Shown here one piece after another: positions 1 to 9,970 of a stretch of DNA of 55,246 nucleotides. The stretch is from Bacteroidales bacterium (GTDB taxonomy: Bacteria; Bacteroidota; Bacteroidia; Bacteroidales; VadinHA17), in the NCBI GenBank assembly GCA_025358455.1, contig JANYJP010000090.1:1-55246 (forward strand), written 5' to 3'. Made by a program: the position numbers and the translations under genes. Within the stretch, counting starts at the first letter, position 1. Every line of letters begins with the position of its first letter. The notes below the pieces were generated by a model. It made no database searches. It was given only the letters and a program-made list of their open reading frames with translations, and had not been told where the DNA came from.

Positions 1-35
1 TGATAAAGTTATTATTAAATTTTAAAAAATGTATT

Positions 36-161
36 ATGATGAACGGATTACATAATGGATGGGGAATGGGAGGATTTGGCTGGATTATCGGCCTAATAGT
101 TCTTGTTGTTCTGATTTGGGTAGTAGTTAAACTCGTTAATCAAAACAAAAACCCAAAATAA
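36..161 (+). CDS. Small glycine/tryptophan-rich single-pass membrane protein, 41 aa
   Basis: The frame opens with two consecutive ATG codons and ends at TAA. The product starts MMNGLHNGWGMGGFGW, followed by one hydrophobic helix (about residues 16-34) and a short basic tail ending NQNKNPK. Gly/Trp-rich N-termini of this kind followed by one membrane helix are typical of short SHOCT-like proteins encoded near copper and heavy-metal genes, but no SHOCT tail is present. A strong terminator follows 27 bp downstream, and a Met-rich protein and a CopA ATPase lie next to it, so a copper-stress role is an inference from context. Existence as a gene is likely; function is unknown. Confidence 0.55.
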   Translation: MMNGLHNGWGMGGFGWIIGLIVLVVLIWVVVKLVNQNKNPK

Positions 162-187
162 AGTATTGACTCTATGAAAGATAATAA

Positions 188-219
188 TTAAGGGTCTGAA
201 ATACTGTTCAGACCCTTAA
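188..219. terminator. Bidirectional terminator hairpin
   Basis: A perfect 13-bp inverted repeat (188-200 and 207-219, arm TTAAGGGTCTGAA) encloses a 6-nt loop. It lies between the small membrane gene on the plus strand and the convergent Met-rich gene on the minus strand, so it can serve both. The outer A/T pairs supply the U-rich tail in either direction. Confidence 0.8.
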
Positions 220-243
220 TACATTTAGAAGATCTTATGGCTG

Positions 244-741
244 TTATTGAACTGTGTATTTGAATGGAGTAGTGTTTGATACACCATTAACCTCCAGACT
301 GACTGTTAGTTCATATTCTCCTTTCTCATCGAGTGTAAGATTGCCACCAAACTGATTCATCATTGTTTTCAGATCGACTGATGAACTCTTACCTGTTGGT
401 GACGCAACCAATACTTTAGCTGTGGCATCAGTAACTTCTTTCCCGGAAGCCACATCTGTTACAGCAACCATAATGTGATGACTACCTGCCATCATCCCTT
501 CGGAGGAAGCTTTGTCAGCACTCATGTCATTGTCTTTCATACCTTCGCCCTTAGCCATAATCCATACTTTAAGATGGAGACCAGCTGTTGTAGCTTCGAA
601 TGTCGGCTTAGCTGTCATATCTGATGAGGCATTCATTTTCATGTCCTTCATATTGGACTTTTTACTCATGTCCTGGCCCGACATGGGCATAACCATCACT
701 ATGGCCAGGAATGATACTAAAAATGCAAATTTTGTTTTCAT
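244..741 (-). CDS. Secreted methionine-rich protein, likely copper-associated
   Basis: 165 aa with an N-terminal signal peptide (about residues 1-22, ending near MSGQ). It is followed by a Met/Lys/Asp-rich segment (DMSKKSNMKDMKMNASSDM) and further Met clusters around residues 65-95 (GEGMKDNDMSADKASSEGMM, then GSHHIM). The C-terminal part (about 95-165) reads as a beta-sandwich of alternating hydrophobic strands, resembling FixH/YtkA-like periplasmic domains. Met- and His-rich secreted proteins often bind Cu(I). The divergent neighbour 410 bp away is a copper-type P-ATPase, which supports a role in periplasmic copper binding, but that role is inferred. No exact family can be named. Confidence 0.7.
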   Translation of the reverse strand: MKTKFAFLVSFLAIVMVMPMSGQDMSKKSNMKDMKMNASSDMTAKPTFEATTAGLHLKVWIMAKGEGMKDNDMSADKASSEGMMAGSHHIMVAVTDVASGKEVTDATAKVLVASPTGKSSSVDLKTMMNQFGGNLTLDEKGEYELTVSLEVNGVSNTTPFKYTVQ

Positions 742-1150
742 GATGAATCCTTTTTAATTTAGTTTTTAATTTTTCCCAATCTTAAAGGTCAAAGGTCGGA
801 ACCATAGTTCTTAAATGTATTACACAATTTCTTGAATTATTTGTATTATTCATACTTATTCTGACATAAACAATAGTATATCAATTATTTATGATAATAA
901 AAAAGAGATCATAAATCAGATTCCAGTTTTTTTAATATTGAAGCTTAGAAGTCAGATTACCATCAGGATACACGGTTATGTCTATAAAAAGTTTTGAACA
1001 TTCATATAGTCATATTGTTTAAGAAAGTGTAGTAATGTTATAACAAGCCAACAGCATATATATCATATTTAGTAAATCTGAGATTATGTATACTTTTGTT
1101 CGTCACAAAAAAAGTTTTGTATTATATCCGTACTTTATAAATCAACATTA
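742..1150. other. Divergent intergenic region upstream of copA
   Basis: 409 bp of AT-rich DNA between two divergent genes. No coding frame of interest was found on either strand. It must hold the promoters of both the Met-rich protein and copA. One -7-like box is listed separately; no clear copper-regulator operator was recognised. Confidence 0.6.
1091..1098 (+). promoter_or_regulatory. Candidate -7 box (TACTTTTG) for copA
   Basis: The octamer matches the Bacteroidota -7 consensus TAnnTTTG and sits 52 bp before the copA ATG. No TTTG -33 element lies at the usual 19-21 bp spacing, so this is a weak call from one half-site. Confidence 0.3.
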
Positions 1151-3655
1151 ATGAAACATACTTATTCAATATATGGGATGAGCTGTAATAATTGCAGATC
1201 ACACGTTGAGGAGGCGCTTAAGAAAACAGAAGGTGTAAAAAGCGTTACAGTAGATCTTCAGAAGGCAGAAGCTATTATAGAAATGGAATCACATATTCGT
1301 CTGGAACAGTTTCAGGAAGCTTTGAAACGGGAGGGGGGAAATTATACTATTTCATTACCCGGACAGGGGGCTCCGTTGCACAATGAACATAAAATGCAAG
1401 CAAAAACTGCAGTTGGGAAAGGTTCAGGTATCTTTTACTGTCCGATGCACTGCGAAGGAGACAAGACATATGATAAGCCCGGCAATTGCCCGGTTTGCGG
1501 AATGGACCTGGTGGAACAACCTTCGGTTAACAAATCCGTACAATACACCTGTCCAATGCATCCTGAAATTATCCGGGATCACCCCGGCTCCTGTCCACTC
1601 TGCGGAATGGATCTTGTACCCATTGAGGCAACTGTGGAAGAAGAAGACAAAACCTATAAAAATCTGCTGAATAAATTTAAGATCGCAACTTTTTTCACAG
1701 TACCGGTCTTTTTGATTGCCATGTCAGAAATGATTCATAATAATCCTTTAATGGATATTATGCCCTGGAAGTATTGGAACTGGGTACAACTTGCACTTTC
1801 AATTCCAGTAGTATTTTATGCTGCATGGATGTTTTTTGAACGGGCATGGCGTTCTGTGATCAGCTGGAATCTGAATATGTTTACATTAATTGGTATTGGG
1901 TCGGGGGTAGCGTGGCTTTTTAGCGTCACAGCACTTCTGTTCCCAGGCGTGTTCCCTGAGCAGTTCAAATCACATGCAGGCACTGTTTTTGTTTATTTTG
2001 AAGCTACTACTGTCATTTTAACCCTTGTATTGTTAGGGCAGGTGTTAGAAGCCAGGGCACACGGGAGAACTAACAGCGCTATTAAAGCCTTGCTAAAACT
2101 GGCCCCTAACAGAGCTACTAAAATTATTGACGGTAAGGAACAGGTTGTGGCTATCGATGATATAATGAGAGGCGATATATTACGTGTAAAGCCGGGTGAA
2201 AAAATACCGGTTGACGGAAGCATTCAGGAAGGAGAATCGACAGTTGATGAATCTATGATTTCAGGTGAACCCATTCCTGTCGATAAGAAAAAAGGAGATA
2301 AAGTCAGCTCGGGAACAATAAACGGAAATAAGACATTTTCAATGTTAGCTGAAAAAGTGGGCTCAGAAACCCTTCTTTCACACATTATTGAGATGGTCAA
2401 TACTGCAAGCCGTTCAAGGGCGCCTATTCAGAAACTAGCCGATAAAATCTCAGGATATTTTGTGCCAATAGTTGTGGGTATATCAGTCCTTACTTTTATT
2501 GTCTGGGCAATTTATGGTGGAGAACATGCCTACGCATACGCACTTGTAAATGCCATTGCAGTTCTTATTATCGCTTGTCCGTGCGCTCTGGGGCTGGCTA
2601 CACCTATGGCCGTGATGGTGGGTGTAGGAAAAGGAGCCCAGTCGGGTGTGCTCATCAAAAATGCAGAATCATTACAGAAGATGAATTCTGTTGATGTGGT
2701 TATTATAGATAAAACTGGTACTGTTACTGAAGGGAAACCCTCGGTCGAAAAAGTTATCAGTACCAGACCTGACTTTTCAGAAGAAGATATCATCCAGAGA
2801 ATTATTTCCCTGAACATCAACAGTGAACATCCATTGGCACAGGCAACAATACGTTTTGGTGAAGAAAGAAAGGTTAAAATTCTTACGGTATCATTGTTTG
2901 AATCTCTTACCGGGAAAGGTGTTACTGGAACCATGGGGAACAAGATGCTGGCCCTGGGGAATGAAAAGCTTATGAAACAAGTCAGTGCTGATATTTCAGT
3001 TGAAATGCAAAAGATGGTTGAATCTGAGCAGAAATCAGGGAAAACTGTCTCGTACCTTTCTGAAGGTAATGAAGCCATTGGGTTTGTAGTGATCTCTGAT
3101 AAAATTAAGGATTCAAGCAAAGACGCAATTCATGCGTTGCAAAAAGAAGGGATTAAGGTAATAATGTTTACAGGTGATAATGAAGAAACAGCCAGAGCTG
3201 TTAGTGAAACACTGAAGCTCGATGGATATAAAGCGCAAATGCTTCCGGAAGATAAACTGAACGAAATAAAGCGGCTCCAGAATGATGGGAAGAAAGTAGC
3301 TATGGCAGGTGATGGCATAAATGATGCACCCGCTCTGGCTCAGGCTGACATTGGTATTGCTATGGGAACAGGAACCGATGTGGCTATTGAAAGCGCTGGT
3401 ATTACGCTGGTGAAAGGCGATCTTAAGGGAATTGCAAAAGCCAGGCTATTGAGCCAGAAGGTTATGCGGAATATTAAAGAAAACCTTTTTTTCGCACTGG
3501 CTTATAATACACTGGGGATCCCGCTGGCAGCCGGACTATTATATCCATTTTTCGGAATTTTACTTTCGCCGATGATTGCTGCATTAGCCATGAGTTTCAG
3601 CTCAGTTTCGGTTATTTCTAATTCCCTGCGGTTGAGAAATGTAAAACTTCTTTAA
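1151..3655 (+). CDS. copA: Copper-translocating P1B-type ATPase
   Basis: 834 aa, full length for the family. It exports Cu(I) from the cytoplasm using ATP. Order of domains: HMA metal-binding domain with GMSCNNC (C12, C15); two heavy-metal-binding zinc-ribbon-like repeats with CPMH...CPVCGMDL (about 96-123 and 133-158); eight membrane helices; actuator loop with SGEP (about 371); the ion-binding CPC motif in [13 protein letters not shown] (about 475); the phosphorylated Asp in DKTGT (about 520); and the hinge GDGINDAPA (about 719). The CPC motif indicates Cu(I)/Ag(I). The tandem CPMH repeats are typical of Bacteroidota and proteobacterial CopA/SilP-like pumps. A terminator follows directly. 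The flanking Met-rich and ferredoxin genes fit metal homeostasis. Confidence 0.95.
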   Translation: MKHTYSIYGMSCNNCRSHVEEALKKTEGVKSVTVDLQKAEAIIEMESHIRLEQFQEALKREGGNYTISLPGQGAPLHNEHKMQAKTAVGKGSGIFYCPMHCEGDKTYDKPGNCPVCGMDLVEQPSVNKSVQYTCPMHPEIIRDHPGSCPLCGMDLVPIEATVEEEDKTYKNLLNKFKIATFFTVPVFLIAMSEMIHNNPLMDIMPWKYWNWVQLALSIPVVFYAAWMFFERAWRSVISWNLNMFTLIGIGSGVAWLFSVTALLFPGVFPEQFKSHAGTVFVYFEATTVILTLVLLGQVLEARAHGRTNSAIKALLKLAPNRATKIIDGKEQVVAIDDIMRGDILRVKPGEKIPVDGSIQEGESTVDESMISGEPIPVDKKKGDKVSSGTINGNKTFSMLAEKVGSETLLSHIIEMVNTASRSRAPIQKLADKISGYFVPIVVGISVLTFIVWAIYGGEHAYAYALVNAIAVLIIACPCALGLATPMAVMVGVGKGAQSGVLIKNAESLQKMNSVDVVIIDKTGTVTEGKPSVEKVISTRPDFSEEDIIQRIISLNINSEHPLAQATIRFGEERKVKILTVSLFESLTGKGVTGTMGNKMLALGNEKLMKQVSADISVEMQKMVESEQKSGKTVSYLSEGNEAIGFVVISDKIKDSSKDAIHALQKEGIKVIMFTGDNEETARAVSETLKLDGYKAQMLPEDKLNEIKRLQNDGKKVAMAGDGINDAPALAQADIGIAMGTGTDVAIESAGITLVKGDLKGIAKARLLSQKVMRNIKENLFFALAYNTLGIPLAAGLLYPFFGILLSPMIAALAMSFSSVSVISNSLRLRNVKLL

Positions 3656-3660
3656 TAAAA

Positions 3661-3686
3661 AAGGCTGCATCTTTCGGTACAGCCTT
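3661..3686. terminator. Terminator between copA and the ferredoxin gene
   Basis: The inverted repeat AAGGCTG (3661-3667) and CAGCCTT (3680-3686) with a 12-nt loop directly follows the copA stop. It is preceded by an A-run and lies downstream of both converging genes, so it likely works in both directions. Confidence 0.65.
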
Positions 3687-3705
3687 CAGTTTATTAATTG
3701 TAATA

Positions 3706-3873
3706 CTATGCAGGATGTATCGCCTCAACCGGGCAAACATCAGCACAGGCACCACAGTCAGTGCAAATATCCGGATTAATTTTGTAGATATCGCCTTCTG
3801 ATATTGCTTCAACAGGACATTCATCAATGCAAGTTCCGCAAGCAGTACAATCGTCACTAATTTTGTAAGCCAT
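3706..3873 (-). CDS. 2[4Fe-4S] bacterial-type ferredoxin, 55 aa
   Basis: Reading the minus strand from ATG at 3873 gives MAYKISDDCTACGTCIDECP and then a second copy of the motif, CTDCGACADVCP, ending AIHPA. The two CxxCxxCxxxCP motifs (C9, C12, C15, C19 and C37, C40, C43, C47) bind two [4Fe-4S] clusters. The length and the pseudo-twofold repeat are those of a clostridial-type ferredoxin, a cytoplasmic low-potential electron carrier. It could serve oxidoreductases such as the Hdr-Flx complex encoded elsewhere in this window (inference). A longer overlapping reading frame on the same strand is not the gene. Confidence 0.92.
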   Translation of the reverse strand: MAYKISDDCTACGTCIDECPVEAISEGDIYKINPDICTDCGACADVCPVEAIHPA

Positions 3874-4040
3874 TTCGATTATTTTTTGATTTATTAATTA
3901 CAATAAGTGCACAAAATTACCTTATTTTTTTAATTTGAAAAAGAAACATGATAAATATATGAAAGAAAGGTTCCCAATATTAACATCAGCAGTATGAAGC
4001 TTAAGTATTTCCTTGCTCTAATATTTATTACCGGGATCCA

Positions 4041-7000
4041 TCAAAAGTCAAGACTGAATGAAAGGTAGAAAATTCTTGGCAAAATGTAATGATTTTCTAT
4101 GCCCCAGGCCCAGTCAGCTCTGATAAAATATCCAAATATCTGAGCTCTCGCCCCCGCGCCATACCCTGCTACTATTGGTTCCCTGTTGGAATCGAGGGTA
4201 ACCGATATCGGTCCATTTACAATTTTCTGAGTATCATAACCATTATTGCGTTCCCAGGGAGATTTTCCTGACCATGCTGTGCCTATATCGGCGAATCCGA
4301 CAACCTGCAAACTATTCAGAAAATTTGACCTCAGTGGATGTCCGGCAATATACCTGATAAAAGGCCATCTGATTTCGCTGTTTATCAGGGCAAAATTGTT
4401 TCCGTTCCTTATATTCTGTGTGAACCCTCTCATATTAGTGGCAAGAGCCTGAAATCCGTAGTTAACATTCTGAGTAACAGGAACTGAAGTATTAAACATT
4501 GGATATTTATTGAACAAATAACCCATCCAGTTATCTACACCGCCCAGATAATATATCAGTTTGGTTGGTCCGAATGAGGTACTTGCAGCAAACCTGTTAG
4601 CCCAGATAAGTTCCCGGTGTATCCGGATATATTTTCTGAAATCAATACCCAATACAACCATGTCAGATTTTGCACGTGTAAGCTGTTTATAGTATTCACC
4701 GAATATCTTAAACCTGGTACCGTAATAGATATTGACGGTTCTCTTGCGGGTATTGTCATAAATCACTTCTCCTTTAAGGCTTGCCCAGTGATTTGTAAAA
4801 TTTTTATGGTTGAGCGATAATGCATCAGTAGCCACATAAACATACCTGTCGTTTCTGTAAGAGATAGTTCCTTTAAGAGCAAGTACAGGGTTAACTGGCT
4901 TTGAATATGAGAGATAGATGTTGTGAGTGAATGCCTTCAGAAGTGTATCCCCGGAATTCAGATAGTAGACCATTCTGTGGAAAATTACCTGTTTATCGAA
5001 TGAACCCTTGAGGTCCTCAACACTCAGGAGATATTCGTTACTGTCGAAATTACCTGAGAACCTGAACCCCCCGGTAATCCTGTAATTTTCGAACATATCA
5101 ACAGTTCCGAATTTTGTCAGAAGATTAATTCCAGGATTAAAATATGGCGCACCCCCGCTGTAAACCTGGTACGAATTATTTAAGAAACTAAAGTCAATCT
5201 GGGTGGCTGTATAGTTATTGTAAAAAGAAGTTTCATAAATTCTTATAAGTGGCAGCGCAAGTTTCCCGGTGTCAAGGTCGATATCCATGTATTTTTTTCG
5301 CCACAACTGGTTATAGTAATTCTGTTTTTCCTTCTCAAAAATGTAGTGATTTATATCAATAGGTTCATTTTTAATATAATATTCATATAATGGTTTGGTA
5401 AGAGTATCGCTTCTTCTTTTATCTTCTGCAACAAGCCATTGTCTTAACTGCTCTATGCTGTCTGCTCTATGGAGGAGCCGGGTTTTTTCGCTCCTGAAGG
5501 TAGTATTCTTTATTTCCCCTGCAGGTATCGGTGCTGACTCACTTTGCAGGCCCTTTCTTAAAACATATTTCCTTCTACTGAAAATAAGTTCTCCATAGGT
5601 ATCTGATCCGTTTACAACCGATTGATTGATTATATTTCTGTCATAGTTAGTAACTGGCAGGGAGTTAATGAAATATCTGAAGTGAGTAGTTGTATCAATA
5701 TAGCTAATGGAACTATCGAATTTTGCTATATATCTGTTCATTATTCCATTCTGATCTCCGGTATAAGCAAATTTATTTTTAGCAATTCCTGTTGGTTCAA
5801 ACCTGTCAGTATATTTACCTTCTGTAAGCCTGACCAGTATATTATTCTTTTTTGCAATGTTGTAGGTGAAGAGGTCAAATGTCGGAGATAACTTTTCAAA
5901 AGGATCTGCTGTATTAGTCAGAGTATCAGAAAGCCTGTTCGAGGAGAAAATAATTTCATCCGGAGAATCCTTAAGGAATGTGGGATTGAGATCATCCTGA
6001 ACATCGTGGGTTATCTGCTCATTGGTTCCGGATGCTATAGTGTGAACATAAATATCAGTGATACCATCTTTTACAGCTGAAAATACCAGCCTGGATCCTT
6101 CGGGTGCATATGAGAAATCCAGCACTTTGTCAAAATAGAGCAGGTTCCGTTTCTCTGTGGTTTTTTCATTTACGCGGTAGAAATACATAACCAGCGCTGA
6201 TTTTTCATCATTAATATAGGTCAGTATCTTACCGCTTGGGTGCCATGCTAAAACCGGATAGGTATTGTCGGTCACCTGTTCGAACTTTGGCTCTTTTCTG
6301 AAAATGATCTTCCTCTTGCCTGTTGCCTGATTGTAAAGCCATATTCGTTTTCGTCCCCAGTCATTCGTTACATAAGCTATATAATCCCCACCCGGGCTTA
6401 CACGCACCTGTTGAAATATCTGTTCTTTTCTTGATTTTCTGATAGTATTACCATCATCGGGTGGGAGTCCTTTGTCGCCCGAATACTCTTCCTTATAGAA
6501 ATTCTTCCAATCTTTAAGAACATCCTTAAGATTCTGCCCTATTACATAAAGGAAACCATCATCTGCATTTTTGTAGATTTTTGTCAGATAGATAATGTTT
6601 GGTATAAGTGCATCGCCATATTTTTTCCCTATGAACCGCCAGAATGACTGGCCGGCGTCTATGGCATCGTCATATTCAAGATGGCTGATCTTTTTGAATT
6701 TTCCTGATTTTAATCCATCCTTAACCCTGTTTTCAGCCTCAAGGTCCCAGCCATAGGCAACATACCGGATAAGTCCTTTAATAAACCAGTCCGGCATGTT
6801 TACGACAGAAGAGCTTGCTATCCTGTCTTTCATGTCGGCATTGTAAAGCATTTCATTGATAATCACTTCAGTAATTGCAGCAGCTATTTGCCTTTCATAT
6901 GCCACATGGTCGCCCTCGTAATAGAGCATTACTTTGTTTTTGATTATCCTGCTGAAACCACCGGTGTTATAGGTATCCTCATCAAATGTTACCAGTCCGA

Positions 7001-7316
7001 TATTCGATTCTTTGAATTCCGAATTTTTATTGAAAATGATGAAAATAATCCTTTTCTCAAGTGTGTAATCGAAATAATTTTCAATTTGCGCAAGCTTTTT
7101 TGTAGCATAATTAGCTGTGAACTGAGCAAGATCACGCCCATATTCATTAAAATAGCAATCAAAATCGTCAAACCGGTAATACTGCCAATAATAGTCGTAA
7201 TACTGAACCTTGTTCTTGCCGAATGACATCTGGTGACCATTATAAAACTGTGCACCTGCGTTTAAGGAAAACACACAGACTATTATAGTGATAATCAGTT
7301 TTTTGACACTACCCAT
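4041..7316 (-). CDS. Large envelope protein: inactive peptidase-like domain, TolB beta-propeller and C-terminal beta-barrel
   Basis: 1091 aa with a signal peptide (about residues 1-22, MGSVKKLIITIIVCVFSLNA). Residues about 25-270 resemble a gluzincin-like (peptidase MA) domain, including the helper motif PDWFIKGLIRYVAYG, but the expected HExxH is replaced by TEVII, so no zinc protease activity is expected. Residues about 280-560 contain TolB/WD40-like propeller blades (for example VRVSPGGDYIAYVTND, FSYAPEGSRLVFSAV). The last 400 residues are rich in alternating aromatic strands ending FYLSFSLDF, as in surface-antigen (Bac_surface_Ag/Omp85-like) barrels ending in Phe. Bacteroidota proteins of this layout are usually annotated TolB-like or biopolymer-transporter-like. 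Function is unknown; an outer-membrane location is inferred. Confidence 0.8.
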   Translation of the reverse strand: MGSVKKLIITIIVCVFSLNAGAQFYNGHQMSFGKNKVQYYDYYWQYYRFDDFDCYFNEYGRDLAQFTANYATKKLAQIENYFDYTLEKRIIFIIFNKNSEFKESNIGLVTFDEDTYNTGGFSRIIKNKVMLYYEGDHVAYERQIAAAITEVIINEMLYNADMKDRIASSSVVNMPDWFIKGLIRYVAYGWDLEAENRVKDGLKSGKFKKISHLEYDDAIDAGQSFWRFIGKKYGDALIPNIIYLTKIYKNADDGFLYVIGQNLKDVLKDWKNFYKEEYSGDKGLPPDDGNTIRKSRKEQIFQQVRVSPGGDYIAYVTNDWGRKRIWLYNQATGKRKIIFRKEPKFEQVTDNTYPVLAWHPSGKILTYINDEKSALVMYFYRVNEKTTEKRNLLYFDKVLDFSYAPEGSRLVFSAVKDGITDIYVHTIASGTNEQITHDVQDDLNPTFLKDSPDEIIFSSNRLSDTLTNTADPFEKLSPTFDLFTYNIAKKNNILVRLTEGKYTDRFEPTGIAKNKFAYTGDQNGIMNRYIAKFDSSISYIDTTTHFRYFINSLPVTNYDRNIINQSVVNGSDTYGELIFSRRKYVLRKGLQSESAPIPAGEIKNTTFRSEKTRLLHRADSIEQLRQWLVAEDKRRSDTLTKPLYEYYIKNEPIDINHYIFEKEKQNYYNQLWRKKYMDIDLDTGKLALPLIRIYETSFYNNYTATQIDFSFLNNSYQVYSGGAPYFNPGINLLTKFGTVDMFENYRITGGFRFSGNFDSNEYLLSVEDLKGSFDKQVIFHRMVYYLNSGDTLLKAFTHNIYLSYSKPVNPVLALKGTISYRNDRYVYVATDALSLNHKNFTNHWASLKGEVIYDNTRKRTVNIYYGTRFKIFGEYYKQLTRAKSDMVVLGIDFRKYIRIHRELIWANRFAASTSFGPTKLIYYLGGVDNWMGYLFNKYPMFNTSVPVTQNVNYGFQALATNMRGFTQNIRNGNNFALINSEIRWPFIRYIAGHPLRSNFLNSLQVVGFADIGTAWSGKSPWERNNGYDTQKIVNGPISVTLDSNREPIVAGYGAGARAQIFGYFIRADWAWGIENHYILPRIFYLSFSLDF

Positions 7317-7660
7317 TTCAATATGATCAAGAGATAAACCGGATTTTGAAGTAACAACTTGTATTCCAAAGATTCTATATATGACAACAAAACTAATGAT
7401 AATCTGTTTTAAACAATCTAAAAATCTTAAACTTTATTATTTTTACAGTTGATTATTAATGTGCATCTTTCGGCCCGGGATTTGAAGTAGGGCATGCAAC
7501 CAAACCAAGTTAGTTTTTGTTATTATGAGGTATTTGGACTTACATTGACATATATTTGTAGAAATTTATAGATAATTTAAAAAAGATAACGCGTTGATTT
7601 GAACCGGTTATAAAAATGTGCCACCGGAAAGGATCATTCTTTAAACATAAAAAATTTATT
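7317..7660. other. Divergent intergenic region
   Basis: 344 bp between the divergent TolB-like and DUF1573 genes. No credible coding frame was found. It contains a -7-like box TATATTTG at 7551-7558, about 100 bp before the DUF1573 start; a TTTG lies 14 bp upstream of it, shorter than the usual 19-21. A long AT-rich leader remains before the ATG at 7661. Confidence 0.5.
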
Positions 7661-8764
7661 ATGATGAAAAGACTATTTTTATTTGCTTCTCTTGTAATTA
7701 TTGGTCTCACTGTAAAATCACAGGTAGCGGTAACAACAATGCAATTGACTGATACGCAGCATGATTTTGGAACCTTTAAAGAAGAAGCAGGACGACAGAC
7801 CTTTGATTTCGTGGTTACCAATACGGGCACTCAGCCACTGGTTATTCAAAATGTGGTTGCATCATGTGGTTGTACTACTCCCGAGTGGACAAAACAACCA
7901 ATACCCGCCGGAGCTAAAGGCAAGGTTACAGCTATTTATGATCCAAAAGATCGTCCCGGGCCATTCAGTAAGACACTTTCTGTATACTCAAATACAAAAC
8001 CCGAAGTTGTTGTACTCGTAATTAAAGGCGAGGTTGTTCAACATGAGAAAACAGTTGAAGAACTATTTACCTTCCCTGTTGGATCAGTTCGGTTCGAAAG
8101 CAATCATCTTGCCTTTACGAATGTTTTAAAGACTGAGAAGAAAATAAGAGTTATGCAGATTATTAACACTTCTGCTGCTCCGGTGAAGGTTGAATTTGAC
8201 GGTTTGCCAGTTCATTTGTCGGTAAAAGCAAATCCCGAAACACTTAAGCCCGGACAAAAAGGACTTATTGAAGGGACATATGATGCAACAAAAAACCCTG
8301 GATGGGGTAATGTGAGCGATATGATTAAAATAAAACTTAATGGAACTCCCCAGGAGAATGTCTATTATTATGTATCAGCAAATCTCGTGGAAGATTTCGC
8401 TTCCCTGTCAAAAGAACAACTGGCGAATGCTCCTGTATTTAAACTTGCAACAACTACATTTGATCTTGGCAAGATAAAAGGTTCAACGCAAAATGAAGTT
8501 GAGTTTAAGTTCACAAATGCTGGTAAAGGTGACCTTCTGATAAGGTTTGTACGGGCTACATGTGGTTGTACGGCAGTTCAGCAGGGAACCACTGGAGTGG
8601 GAATCAAACCGGGTGAGTCAAGCTCAATCAAAGCTGTATTTAATTCAGGCAGCTATAACGGTAAAGTAACCAAAGCAATTTATGTTTATACTAACGACCC
8701 GGCAAATTCCGAAACAGTTCTTATGTTAAATGCCGATGTTGAGCAACCGGCTCCGGTAAAATAG
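7661..8764 (+). CDS. Secreted protein with two DUF1573 domains
   Basis: The start at 7661 (MMKRLFLFASLVIIG) is preferred over an in-frame ATG 45 bp upstream because it places a standard signal peptide at the N-terminus. The mature protein has two DUF1573 immunoglobulin-like domains, at about residues 25-125 and 270-360. Each carries the family hallmark of a Cys pair before the last strands: ASCGCTTPEW in the first and ATCGCTAVQQ in the second. A middle domain (about 140-240) is also beta-rich. DUF1573 proteins are very common in Bacteroidota and are exported; their molecular role is not established. A terminator follows, so it appears to be a single-gene transcript. Confidence 0.88.
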   Translation: MMKRLFLFASLVIIGLTVKSQVAVTTMQLTDTQHDFGTFKEEAGRQTFDFVVTNTGTQPLVIQNVVASCGCTTPEWTKQPIPAGAKGKVTAIYDPKDRPGPFSKTLSVYSNTKPEVVVLVIKGEVVQHEKTVEELFTFPVGSVRFESNHLAFTNVLKTEKKIRVMQIINTSAAPVKVEFDGLPVHLSVKANPETLKPGQKGLIEGTYDATKNPGWGNVSDMIKIKLNGTPQENVYYYVSANLVEDFASLSKEQLANAPVFKLATTTFDLGKIKGSTQNEVEFKFTNAGKGDLLIRFVRATCGCTAVQQGTTGVGIKPGESSSIKAVFNSGSYNGKVTKAIYVYTNDPANSETVLMLNADVEQPAPVK

Positions 8765-8802
8765 TTTATACACAGAAAAATATTCAGAATAGTTGTCTAA
8801 GG

Positions 8803-8834
8803 AAGGGTGTTTGATAATAATCTTACACCCTTTT
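8803..8834 (+). terminator. Rho-independent terminator after the DUF1573 gene
   Basis: Inverted repeat AAGGGTGT (8803-8810) and ACACCCTT (8825-8832) with a 14-nt loop, followed by a T-rich stretch. It ends the DUF1573 transcript and lies just before meaB. Confidence 0.65.
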
Positions 8835-8861
8835 GTTATTTTTGCCTAACTTGTAACACTG

Positions 8862-9950
8862 ATGGAGAAAAAGAAGGAATATAGGAGTGCGCTGAATATA
8901 CAGGTGGGAATACCTAAGCCACCCAGCGTAAATCCCCATGTTTTTTCAATAACCGGCAGAAAGCGTCGCATGAGGTATTCTGTTGATGAATATGTTTCAG
9001 GAATTCTGGCGGGCAACAGAACTATTCTTAGTCAGGCCATAACATTAGCGGAGAGCTCACTCCAGGAACATTATGGCACTGCACAGGCTATAATCGAAAA
9101 ATGTCTTCCCTTCAGCACAAAGTCATTGAGGATAGGAATTACCGGAGTTCCGGGAGCCGGAAAAAGCACATTCATTGAGACTTTTGGGTTGTTTATAACC
9201 GGTACGGGAAGAAAGCTTGCTGTGCTAACAATTGACCCGAGCAGTGAGCTGACAAAAGGAAGTATCCTCGGCGATAAAACAAGGATGGAACAATTAAGCA
9301 TCCATCCTGAAGCTTATATAAGGCCATCGCCTGCATCCGGCACTCTTGGAGGTGTTGCAAGGAAGACAAGGGAAACAATTATATTATGCGAAGCGGCAGG
9401 ATTTGATACGATCCTGATTGAAACAGTAGGGGTGGGACAATCTGAAACAGAAGTCCATTCAATGGTTGATTTTTTTCTTCTGCTTATGCTTGCAGGTGCA
9501 GGCGATGAACTACAGGGAATTAAAAGAGGGATCATGGAAATGGCTGATTTAATTGCTATTACTAAAGCTGACGGACCAAATAAACTTGTTGCAGAAGGAG
9601 CAAGGGTTTTATATCAGAATGCGCTCCATCTGTTTCCGCCAACACAATCACGATGGAATCCCCGAGTAATAACCTGTTCAGCATTAAAAAATACAGGGAT
9701 AACCCAAATATGGGAGATCATTTCCGATTATGTTGCATTCACTAAAGAATCAGGATATTTTGACGAACTCAGAAGACAGCAGGCCATACTCAGAATGCAT
9801 AATACCATAAATGAATATCTGCATTCTTCATTTTATAATAATGAGGAGGTCAAATCACTTAAACCTGAGCTTGAACGTCAGCTTTCCGAAGGCAGTATAA
9901 CATCGTACAGAGCCGCTCTTAATTTACTCGATAAATACTTTAAAAAGTAA
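8862..9950 (+). CDS. meaB: Methylmalonyl-CoA mutase-associated GTPase MeaB
   Basis: 362 aa, slightly longer at the N-terminus than typical MeaB/ArgK proteins. This G3E-family GTPase chaperone loads and protects adenosylcobalamin in methylmalonyl-CoA mutase. Visible motifs: P-loop GITGVPGAGKST (about residues 94-105), the DPSS motif that follows TIDPSSELTKGSILGDKTRM, the switch motif ETVGVGQSE (about 188-196), and ITKADGPN as the guanine-specificity NKxD-like motif. The mutase itself (mutA/mutB) is not in the window. The gene stands alone between a terminator and the TlpA-like gene. Confidence 0.93.
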   Translation: MEKKKEYRSALNIQVGIPKPPSVNPHVFSITGRKRRMRYSVDEYVSGILAGNRTILSQAITLAESSLQEHYGTAQAIIEKCLPFSTKSLRIGITGVPGAGKSTFIETFGLFITGTGRKLAVLTIDPSSELTKGSILGDKTRMEQLSIHPEAYIRPSPASGTLGGVARKTRETIILCEAAGFDTILIETVGVGQSETEVHSMVDFFLLLMLAGAGDELQGIKRGIMEMADLIAITKADGPNKLVAEGARVLYQNALHLFPPTQSRWNPRVITCSALKNTGITQIWEIISDYVAFTKESGYFDELRRQQAILRMHNTINEYLHSSFYNNEEVKSLKPELERQLSEGSITSYRAALNLLDKYFKK

Positions 9951-9970
9951 ATTCAATCAACAATAATTCA

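Noticed and set aside
2530-3120. 196-codon antisense frame inside copA
   Set aside because: It runs opposite to a strongly conserved ATPase domain and is rich in Ser/Phe/Ile as expected of a shadow frame.
3618-3857. 79-codon minus-strand frame overlapping the ferredoxin
   Set aside because: The adjacent frame encodes a perfect 2[4Fe-4S] ferredoxin; this longer frame is out of register and has no motif.
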